From contig JAGYMO010000391.1 in the NCBI GenBank assembly GCA_018400255.1, positions 1 to 5,741 on the forward strand: 5,741 nt of DNA, given 5' to 3'. Within the stretch, counting starts at the first letter, position 1. Each line of letters opens with the position of its first letter. The stretch comes from Deltaproteobacteria bacterium (GTDB lineage Bacteria > Desulfobacterota > DSM-4660 > Desulfatiglandales > B25-G16). The notes below the pieces were generated by a model. That model was not told where the DNA came from, did no database searches, and was given only the letters and a program-made list of their open reading frames with translations. A program made the translations under genes and the position numbers. Positions 1 to 5,741 of this stretch are shown piece after piece.

Positions 1-1
1 C

Positions 2-1279
2 ATGCCTGAAGTGGCAACAATGGATGAGTTAAAAGAATTGCAACTTAGAGGCCTTCAATGGACTGTGAACCACGCGTATAATGGTTCCCCCTTCTACAGG
101 AATAAATTGGATGATACAGGTATTAGACCTGAACATATCAGGTCCCTTGATGATATTGAAAAACTTCCCTTTACTACGTCAAAAGACCTTCAAGATGGTT
201 ATCCCTTTCCTTTGCGGTCAGTACCGTTTAAAGACATTGTAAGGATTCATGCATCGTCTGGTACAACAGGGAAGAGGAAGGTTTTGAGTTATACACAAAA
301 GGATATAGATGACTGGGCGAATTTCTTTGCCAGATGTTACGAGATGGCCGGCTTAACGGAGGAAGACAGGGTACAGATTGCTGTTGGATATGGTGTGTGG
401 ACGGCAGGTGTGGGCTTTCAGCTTGGTTGTGAAAAATTTGGTGCTATGGCTATCCCCGCAGGCCCTGGCAATATAGATATGCAATGTACATTTCTTGAAG
501 ATTTTCAGTCATCTGTATTATGCTGCACAGCCTCCATGGGGCTTCTTATGGCGGAGGAGATAGAAAAGAGAAACCTAAGAGATAAAATTAACGTAAAGAA
601 GGTTATATTCGGTTCGGAAAGATCCAGCGATTCGATGAGGGAACGTATTAAGGATCTTTTAAACGTGGAGCACATATTTGACATACCCGGAATGACTGAG
701 CTTTACGGCCCCGGTACCGGTTTGGATTGCGTCTATCACACGGGAATCCATTACTGGGCTGACTATTATATTTTAGAAATATTGGATCCTGATACATTAA
801 GGCCGGTGCCCGAGGGAGAAATAGGGGAGATGGTTGTAACTACCTTGAAAAAAGAGGCAGCTCCACTAATTCGATATCGCACGAGGGACCTTACGAGATT
901 GATACCAGGCAGGTGTCAGTGTGGATCAATTTTGCCAAGGCATGATCGCCTATTGGGTCGCTCCGATGATATGATTATTTTTCGCGCTGTGAATATTTAC
1001 CCGGGACAGGTGGATCATGTATTATCCGGCATTGATGGCATAGGCAGTGAATATCAGATTATACTGGACAGGAAGGCGGACGGGAAAGATTATATGACCA
1101 TTAAGGTAGAGCGCGGCCAGGGTATCAATAGTGATAGAGACACGGAATTGACCAAAAATATAGGCAGCGAGATCAAAAAACAAATAATGGTCAGCGGAAA
1201 CATAGAGATAGTGGAGTATGGATCACTTCCACGATCCGAGAGGAAGAGTAAAAGGGTATTTGATAATAGAGGCGACTAA
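2..1279 (+). CDS. Phenylacetate-CoA ligase family (PaaK-like) AMP-forming acyl-CoA ligase
   Basis: Enzymes of this family activate an aryl or other carboxylic acid with ATP to an acyl-adenylate and then form the CoA thioester in the cytoplasm; phenylacetate is the classic substrate. Seen in the 425-residue product: the phosphate-binding motif SSGTTGK at 85-91 inside RIHASSGTTG, the adenylate-binding segment GMTELYGPG at 230-238, RYRTRDLTR at 291-299, the hinge region GRSDDMIIFRAVNIYP at 319-334, and a C-terminal PRSERKSKRVFD at 410-421 that carries the expected catalytic lysine (K415). Length is close to the usual 430 or so. PaaK proteins normally have several residues before the 'PE..TM..L..LQ' stretch that opens this one, so the true start may lie upstream of the window and the Met at position 2 may be internal. 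Departures from the E. coli type are Pro229 where Tyr is usual, Ala329 for Gly, and Arg414 for Gly beside the lysine. These may mark an anaerobe subfamily, so the exact substrate is open. The gene converges on the aldo/keto reductase gene. Confidence 0.92.
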   Translation: MPEVATMDELKELQLRGLQWTVNHAYNGSPFYRNKLDDTGIRPEHIRSLDDIEKLPFTTSKDLQDGYPFPLRSVPFKDIVRIHASSGTTGKRKVLSYTQKDIDDWANFFARCYEMAGLTEEDRVQIAVGYGVWTAGVGFQLGCEKFGAMAIPAGPGNIDMQCTFLEDFQSSVLCCTASMGLLMAEEIEKRNLRDKINVKKVIFGSERSSDSMRERIKDLLNVEHIFDIPGMTELYGPGTGLDCVYHTGIHYWADYYILEILDPDTLRPVPEGEIGEMVVTTLKKEAAPLIRYRTRDLTRLIPGRCQCGSILPRHDRLLGRSDDMIIFRAVNIYPGQVDHVLSGIDGIGSEYQIILDRKADGKDYMTIKVERGQGINSDRDTELTKNIGSEIKKQIMVSGNIEIVEYGSLPRSERKSKRVFDNRGD

Positions 1280-1296
1280 TTGTAACCTGCTTGACC

Positions 1297-1317
1297 TTTG
1301 ATATAACATCAAATTTT
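1297..1317 (+). terminator. Weak candidate terminator after the ligase gene
   Basis: A 6-bp inverted repeat (TTTGAT, loop ATAAC, ATCAAA at 1297-1313) is followed by four T residues on the + strand, 17 bases after the ligase stop codon. The stem has only one G-C pair, so it would be unstable. It also overlaps the last codons of the convergent reductase gene. Its position fits a terminator but the strength does not, and it could be chance in AT-rich DNA. Confidence 0.2.
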
Positions 1318-2268
1318 CCAGATGATTGGATTATCATCAAGATGGCTTGTAACAATAAGGCTAATGGCCTCTATCTCTGATAAGTCTTTGGGTGTGAGAT
1401 TAACAGAGACAGCTTTTGCGTTTTGTACGGCTTGTTCACTATTTCTTGCGCCGGCTATTGGGTATGTATGAGGATGAGCCATAACCCAAGCTAATGCCAT
1501 TTGACCCATACTAATACTATTGCGTTTTGCTATAGGCTCAAGTTTTTTTAGGGCCCTCTGCACTCTTTTACAATTCCCCGGTTGAAAAAGTCTGTTCCTT
1601 TTTCTATGGTCTTTCTTTGCAAATTTATGGCCCTGCTGAAATTTGCCTGCAAGTATTCCCTGGGATAGGGGAGAGTATGCGAGAAAAGTAATATCTTTTT
1701 CAATGCAAAAAGGTATGTGCTCCTTTTCTACCTGGCGCCAGAAAAGAGAAAGTGGTGATTGGAGGCTATCTATTTGGCCGAATTTCATCGCTTCTTGAAG
1801 CTGGGTTACCGAAAAATTTGATACACCGATTGCACGGATTTTCCCCTGCCTCTTTAATTCATTCATGGCCTCCATGGTTTCCTCAATGGGGACCTCTTTA
1901 CTACCCCAAGAACCCGAGGGCCAATGAACCTGGTATAGGTCTAGATAGTCTGTTTTAAGATTTTTAAGGGATTGATGACATGATGTTATAAGCTGATCAT
2001 GTTCAAGGTTTTTTGGATGTACCTTGGTTGCAAAGATAACTTGATCTCTAACATTATGTAAGGCAGAGCCTAAAATTTTTTCAGAATAACCCCAGCCATA
2101 CTCTTCAGCGGTATCAAAGGTAGTAATACCTTCATCAAAGGCGGCTCGTATCGCCCTCGTCATTTCTGCATCGTCTACACCCGGCCAACCACTTTTCCCT
2201 GCCTGCCAGGTGCCCATAATGACAGGTGTTATTTTTACATCTGAGTTGCCAAGAAACCGCAGTTCCAT
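1309..2268 (-). CDS. Aldo/keto reductase family oxidoreductase
   Basis: A soluble TIM-barrel oxidoreductase of 319 residues, expected to reduce a carbonyl group to an alcohol with NAD(P)H. The catalytic tetrad of the family is visible: Asp52 and Tyr57 in FDTAEEYG, Lys82 in ATKVHP, and His115 in DLYQVHWP. Other family marks are the N-terminal LGNSDVKITPVIMGTW, AIGVSNF at 146-152 and LAYSPLSQGILAGKF at 196-210. The cofactor-binding GARNSEQAVQNA at 273-284 and a typical C-terminal DDNPIIW end complete the set. The protein is full length with no frameshift. The chosen Met begins exactly where family members begin; the upstream Shine-Dalgarno-like AAAGA is weak. It lies 184 bases downstream of the UPF0182 gene on the same strand, so co-transcription is possible but unproven, and no separate promoter was convincing. 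Substrate cannot be read from sequence; these enzymes are often broad-range detoxifying or sugar/aldehyde reductases. Confidence 0.95.
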   Translation of the reverse strand: MELRFLGNSDVKITPVIMGTWQAGKSGWPGVDDAEMTRAIRAAFDEGITTFDTAEEYGWGYSEKILGSALHNVRDQVIFATKVHPKNLEHDQLITSCHQSLKNLKTDYLDLYQVHWPSGSWGSKEVPIEETMEAMNELKRQGKIRAIGVSNFSVTQLQEAMKFGQIDSLQSPLSLFWRQVEKEHIPFCIEKDITFLAYSPLSQGILAGKFQQGHKFAKKDHRKRNRLFQPGNCKRVQRALKKLEPIAKRNSISMGQMALAWVMAHPHTYPIAGARNSEQAVQNAKAVSVNLTPKDLSEIEAISLIVTSHLDDNPIIWKI

Positions 2269-2310
2269 ATCAATCTTTTAAAGTTTATTGTTATCCGCCT
2301 GCTATTAATG

Positions 2311-2340
2311 GGGCACGGATGAACACAGATTAACACGGAT
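2311..2340. repeat. Degenerate 10-bp tandem repeat, ACACGGAT type
   Basis: Three successive 10-base units (gggcacggat, gaacacagat, taacacggat) share the consensus nAACACrGAT, in the 184-base spacer between the reductase and UPF0182 genes. Arrays of this ACACGGAT type are, to my knowledge, widespread between genes in many environmental bacteria, and their role is unknown. Read on the minus strand they give a spurious peptide of the form SVLICVHPCPIN, which often appears in mis-called short ORFs, so the short frame crossing this region should not be taken as a gene. The rest of the spacer shows no clear RNA gene or strong terminator. Confidence 0.6.
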
Positions 2341-2452
2341 TCTTTATTTATGCTGCACTTTAAAGCGATGATACGGGCAGTCTTAAAGGAACGGATAGAT
2401 GTTCCATAAAAAACAAGCATTCCGGGCAAATCACTATGTATGCAGGCATTAT

Positions 2453-5308
2453 TTAATCACTTTTTTTGGACAGCTTCTTCAGTGTATTTTCCAGTTTTTC
2501 CAGCGCCTCACCATATCCTGCCCAATTTCCCTGGCGTAATTTTTCTTTAGCATCGTTATAATACTTTAATGCCGATTCGACAAGACTTGAACCATAAGGC
2601 ACTTCCAAAGTAGGCTCAGAGAAGATCTTTTCAGTAATAATACCTTCACCTAACACGCCACGAAGCGCATCATCAAGGTTCTTCTCCATCAAAAGGCGGT
2701 TGCCAAATCCTACTATGACCCTTTTAAGTTCAGGAAGAGATGTTTTCTTGGCTTTGCCAGGTCTTCTTAACATTCCACTGTCTTGGCTCTGTTGTTGTTT
2801 GCCCAGAATTCCCCTCTTGCTTGTTTGTGTTTGTGGTAATGGCTCGCTTTCTTCCTGCTTTGCTTCCAAATATACCGGCTCAACATATATAAAGGTTCCG
2901 CTCACAGGTATTGCCAAAAGATTGCCCCTGATAACCCTTGATCCCCTTTGGCTCCAGAGGCTAAATTCTCTTGAAATTTCTGTTTGCTGATCGATCCTTG
3001 CCTCGATTTGCATAGGCCCGTAAATGAGTTTTTCCTTAGGTAGTTTATATGTTAAAATATTGCCGTAATTGGGAAGGTCGCTTCTGGCAGCGATCCAGCC
3101 AATCATATTATCTTTGCCGGAAGGGGTAAAAGGGAGCATTAAAAGAAATTCCTCTTTCTCCTGCCCGGGTAATTTTATTATGACATAGTAGGGTTTTATT
3201 TCCTGTCTGCTTTCAGCATATAACTCGTCAGGGATACGCCAGAGATCCTCTTGATTATAAAAGGTCTGGATATTCTTCATATGATATTTTGTATATGCAT
3301 CTACCTGTATTTTAAAAAGCTCCCGAGGGTAGCGTATGTGATTCTTTAAATGAGAAGGCATTTGCTCGAAAGGCGTAAACAGGTCTGGGAATATAGCCGC
3401 GTAAGTCTTTACAATAGGGTCGTCTTTGTCAATCATGTAAAAACGGACATCGCCAGTATAGGCGTCAACTGTTACCTTTACAGAATTTCGAATATAATTT
3501 AGTCTTTTATTTTTAAAACGCGGGGTGGATCTTATCGAATAAGGATACATATTAGAGGTTGTGTAGCCATCTATAATCCAATAGAATTTTCCTTGAGAGA
3601 TAACGAGGTAAGGATCGTTGTCATAGTCAATGAATGGGGCAATTGAACTCACCCTGCTGCTTACGCGTCGATTATACATTATTCTGCTGTCGTCATTTAG
3701 GTAATTGGTAAACAATATTTGCGGATCGAGAAATTCAATGGCAAAGAAAATTCTCCTTAAAAATGATGTAATTGGAATTCCTCCATTGCCTGTATATGTA
3801 GCATAAACATTCTTTTCACCTTTTGGATAATCAAATTCATTAGCCTTGGTTTTTACCAGGACATAATCATCTGTTCTTTCTCCGTAATAAATCTCGGGGC
3901 GTTCTATTTTAAGATCAGGTATAAATGACGGGGGAAGGTCCTTGACTAAGAGATCAGGGAGGCCTTCGGTGTTTACCTTATTTACGAGGCTTAAAGCCGC
4001 ACCGTAACCGTGTGTATAGATTAAGTGTCTGTTTACCCAGGTCTTGGCCTGCTGAGGAAGTTGATCTACAATCATCTCTCTGGCTGAAAGCATAACCTGC
4101 CTGTATCGGTCGTCTATTGTGTAACGATCTACATCAACATTATTAAAATCGTAATAAAGTCGAATGGATTGAATCTGTCTGTATGTTTGAAGGAGCGGTC
4201 TCTCATCCCATATTCGTATATTTTGGATCGTTGCGCTCTCTTTCTCGATGTCATTAAAAGTTAATGTGTCATTGACGGCAAAGTCCAGGTCTTTTATTTT
4301 GCTTAGATTATATGCCCTTCGCGTAGAATCTATATTGTATCCAATATAAGATGATTCTTTGGTTAATTCATTGGGCTTTACCACAACTTTTTGTACGGCC
4401 ATCGGGATGATTGAATTTAAAATAAATATTAACCCTAACCATATGCCTATGCTTGCCCATAATGTTTTCTTTGAACCGGTCCTAAATACGTTTAAAAAAA
4501 GCATTAAAGATAGTGCAATAGAAAGGAAAATAGCAATTTTATAGCAGGCTATTTTTATGTGGACATCAGTAAAGCTTGCGCCAAAGGCAGGGCCTTGCGT
4601 AGAATACATGAGATTATAAATTTTTAGATAGTATCCCCATGATAAAAGTAGGGCAATAATTCCCCCAAGGAAAATAATGTGTTTTTTTGCATTTTTTGAG
4701 ATTGTGATTTTTGGCAAGGAGACGGCCTTGCCATCTTTTTGAGTATATGAATCGATTACCTGTATAGCTCCATCCCTAAGGTACCAAACAATAACAATAC
4801 CTCCGGCAAAGAGAAATAGAACGAGAAAGCCATACTGGATAAAGGCATAAAACGGGAGAGAAAAAATGAAAAATCCTATGTTCTTGTGAAAAATTGGGTC
4901 TGTATCGCTAAAAGGCTGCTGGTATAAGTAGCGCAAGACCATATCCCACTCACTTGAACCCTTGGATGCAATAATAAAACTTACAATCAGTATAAATCCT
5001 AATAAAATGATGTTGATTGTATTAGTTGATATTCCGAGCTGCGCAAAATAGCCGTTCGCCTCACTTAACCCTGCTTCTCGCACATTTTCCCTGTTAAGAC
5101 GCCTTGCCGCATAGATATTAAAAAATAAGATAATAATTAATGCCAGCCAGACAATTGCCCCAAAGCCAAGCTTGCTGAAAAGCATGGTCCAAAAAACGTG
5201 AGAAAATGATAGGTTCTCGAACCAGAGCCAGTCAGGGTAGATCGAGATAATGAGCCATAAAAGGGCGGCAACCAAAACACCAAGGGCGATAATAAGCTTT
5301 GTTTTCAT
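2453..5308 (-). CDS. UPF0182 family large membrane protein
   Basis: A 951-residue integral membrane protein of the UPF0182 family (COG1615), whose function is unknown. The N-terminal third has seven hydrophobic segments at roughly 5-23, 47-66, 95-114, 152-176, 209-228, 254-273 and 284-304. Basic residues in the loops at 68-78, 177-209 and 275-281 put those loops inside, so by the positive-inside rule residues 305-951 lie outside the cytoplasmic membrane. That large domain holds family-typical stretches such as DERPLLQTYRQIQSIRLYYDF (split near 368-388), WVNRHLIYTHGYG at 424-436, VTVDAYTGDVRFY at 612-624, YPRELFKIQ at 660-668 and IPVSGTFIYVEPVYL at 800-814. A Gln/Lys/Ser-rich linker at about 816-858 precedes the conserved tail, which ends in a helical GNWAGYGEALEKLENTLKKL. 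Length is normal for the family. The start is supported by AAGAG eight bases upstream and by the hydrophobic N-terminal segment following MKTK. A sigma70-type promoter with an inverted repeat lies upstream. Confidence 0.93.
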   Translation of the reverse strand: MKTKLIIALGVLVAALLWLIISIYPDWLWFENLSFSHVFWTMLFSKLGFGAIVWLALIIILFFNIYAARRLNRENVREAGLSEANGYFAQLGISTNTINIILLGFILIVSFIIASKGSSEWDMVLRYLYQQPFSDTDPIFHKNIGFFIFSLPFYAFIQYGFLVLFLFAGGIVIVWYLRDGAIQVIDSYTQKDGKAVSLPKITISKNAKKHIIFLGGIIALLLSWGYYLKIYNLMYSTQGPAFGASFTDVHIKIACYKIAIFLSIALSLMLFLNVFRTGSKKTLWASIGIWLGLIFILNSIIPMAVQKVVVKPNELTKESSYIGYNIDSTRRAYNLSKIKDLDFAVNDTLTFNDIEKESATIQNIRIWDERPLLQTYRQIQSIRLYYDFNNVDVDRYTIDDRYRQVMLSAREMIVDQLPQQAKTWVNRHLIYTHGYGAALSLVNKVNTEGLPDLLVKDLPPSFIPDLKIERPEIYYGERTDDYVLVKTKANEFDYPKGEKNVYATYTGNGGIPITSFLRRIFFAIEFLDPQILFTNYLNDDSRIMYNRRVSSRVSSIAPFIDYDNDPYLVISQGKFYWIIDGYTTSNMYPYSIRSTPRFKNKRLNYIRNSVKVTVDAYTGDVRFYMIDKDDPIVKTYAAIFPDLFTPFEQMPSHLKNHIRYPRELFKIQVDAYTKYHMKNIQTFYNQEDLWRIPDELYAESRQEIKPYYVIIKLPGQEKEEFLLMLPFTPSGKDNMIGWIAARSDLPNYGNILTYKLPKEKLIYGPMQIEARIDQQTEISREFSLWSQRGSRVIRGNLLAIPVSGTFIYVEPVYLEAKQEESEPLPQTQTSKRGILGKQQQSQDSGMLRRPGKAKKTSLPELKRVIVGFGNRLLMEKNLDDALRGVLGEGIITEKIFSEPTLEVPYGSSLVESALKYYNDAKEKLRQGNWAGYGEALEKLENTLKKLSKKSD

Positions 5309-5380
5309 AATTTAATCTCTTTTATTAATAGTTTTCTTGGATAATGTATGTTTGATATTTTTATAATCACAGTAGGGCAA

Positions 5381-5409
5381 AACATAGGGTAAATATAATC
5401 CTATGTCAA
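5381..5409 (-). promoter_or_regulatory. Sigma70-type promoter of the UPF0182 gene
   Basis: On the minus strand a perfect TTGACA -35 box (5404-5409) is followed after exactly 17 bases by TATGTT (5381-5386), a 4 of 6 match to the -10 consensus. The predicted transcription start near 5374 would give a leader of about 65 bases before the ATG at 5308. No other pair upstream of this gene fits as well. Confidence 0.6.
5382..5406. promoter_or_regulatory. Operator-like inverted repeat inside the promoter
   Basis: ACATAGG (5382-5388) and its exact reverse complement CCTATGT (5400-5406) are separated by 11 AT-rich bases. The dyad is centred at 5394, overlapping both the -35 and the -10 boxes of the predicted UPF0182 promoter. 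A dimeric repressor bound here would block RNA polymerase. The motif does not match an operator family I can name. Confidence 0.4.
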
Positions 5410-5712
5410 GATTAATAGATATTTATGTTTGTTAAACCTTGGAAAATCATTTTTTGATTTAATTGTTGACAATCTATATCAAAGGCCTTCTACAAAGGCA
5501 GAAATGTTAACAGCGCTGGGTCTACTATTGCAATTATATACGATTCCAGTTATCCATTCAGCTATTACATGAAGGTAGCATGTGAATAAAATAACATTTG
5601 GATGTTAAAATGACCAGAGCGAAAGGGTGTACAATTTTTAAGGTAATGATTAAATATAGTACATTAATGAACGTATTTTTACAATTTTTTAATTTACCCC
5701 GACCGCAGAAAG
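5410..5712. other. AT-rich apparently noncoding stretch
   Basis: No convincing gene is seen here. It contains a + strand TTGACA (5466-5471) within the 12-bp dyad ATTGTTGACAAT (5462-5473), and a TACAAA at 5491-5496 at a poor 19-base spacing. A 22-codon frame, 5504-5572 (+), starts MLTALGLLLQLY and follows AAAGG by five bases, but it is too short to call. A 44-codon + frame (from ATG at 5610) and a 60-codon minus frame (5740 down to 5561) both run open off the right edge over the same bases. Neither has family features, and being open on both strands argues against coding. Confidence 0.5.
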
Positions 5713-5730
5713 CCACGGCTTTAGCCGTGG
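5713..5730. repeat. GC-rich hairpin resembling an IS200/IS605-type element end
   Basis: CCACGGCT and AGCCGTGG form a perfect 8-bp palindrome around TT (or a 7-bp stem with a TTTA loop), standing out sharply from the AT-rich DNA before it. On the minus strand it reads CATTCATCC-ACGGCTAAAGCCGTGG-CTTTCTGCGG. To my knowledge this layout matches the subterminal hairpin downstream of tnpB or tnpA in IS200/IS605-type elements and related dispersed palindromes. If so, the transposase or tnpB would lie beyond the right edge on the minus strand. The stem followed by CTTTCT could also serve as a terminator for a minus-strand gene out of view. No transposase is visible in the window. Confidence 0.45.
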
Positions 5731-5741
5731 ATGAATGCGCC

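Noticed and set aside
1297..1313. FNR/CRP-like half sites TTGAT and ATCAA
   Set aside because: The spacer is 5 bases instead of the usual 4, and the site lies between two convergent gene ends rather than upstream of a gene.
1752..1958. 68-codon + strand frame within the reductase gene
   Set aside because: It is the antisense shadow of the well-supported aldo/keto reductase. The + frames at 2700-2990 and 4359-4544 inside the UPF0182 gene are shadows in the same way.
2235..2429. 64-codon minus-strand frame across the spacer and the start of the reductase
   Set aside because: It overlaps the true reductase start out of frame and owes much of its length to the ACACGGAT repeat, a known source of spurious peptides.
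2395..2452. Terminator for the UPF0182 gene (minus-strand TTTTTT run at 2407-2412)
   Set aside because: I could not find a stable stem immediately before the T run on the minus strand.
5561..5740. 60-codon minus-strand frame entering from the right edge, a possible C-terminal end of an outside gene
   Set aside because: It passes through the hairpin and then AT-rich DNA with no recognisable protein features. Being open is expected at this length and composition, but sequence to the right would decide.
5610..5741. 44-codon + strand frame starting MTRAKGCTIFK and open to the right edge
   Set aside because: Its ribosome binding site is weak, its last part is the translated hairpin repeat, and the opposite strand is open across the same bases.

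Overview
The window holds three complete or nearly complete protein genes and one gene-poor right flank. Base composition is moderate to AT-leaning. The gene set is a paaK-type acyl-CoA ligase of the kind common in anaerobes, an NADPH-type aldo/keto reductase, and a large UPF0182 membrane protein. Together with the ACACGGAT-type intergenic repeat, this fits an environmental anaerobic bacterium such as a member of Desulfobacterota, Nitrospirota or Planctomycetota. The sequence alone does not fix the phylum.

Layout: positions 2-1279 (+) encode a phenylacetate-CoA-ligase-family enzyme whose N-terminus lies at the window edge and may be a few residues short. It converges on an aldo/keto reductase at 1309-2268 (-), with only 29 bases between the two stop codons. 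A 184-base spacer containing a degenerate 10-bp tandem repeat separates the reductase from a UPF0182-family protein of 951 residues at 2453-5308 (-). Seven predicted membrane segments precede a very large extracytoplasmic domain in that protein. It is preceded by a good sigma70-type promoter (5381-5409) that encloses a perfect 7+7 bp inverted repeat, which looks like an operator. The remaining DNA to 5741 is AT-rich and apparently noncoding. It ends in a strong GC hairpin (5713-5730) of the kind found at the ends of IS200/IS605-type elements.

Nothing shows that the three genes form one pathway. The ligase lies on the opposite strand from the other two. The reductase and the UPF0182 gene share a strand and could be co-transcribed, but the spacer is long and their families have no known functional link. 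I did not find a convincing previously undescribed system. The points most worth a second look are the putative operator in front of the UPF0182 gene and the mobile-element-like hairpin at the right edge.
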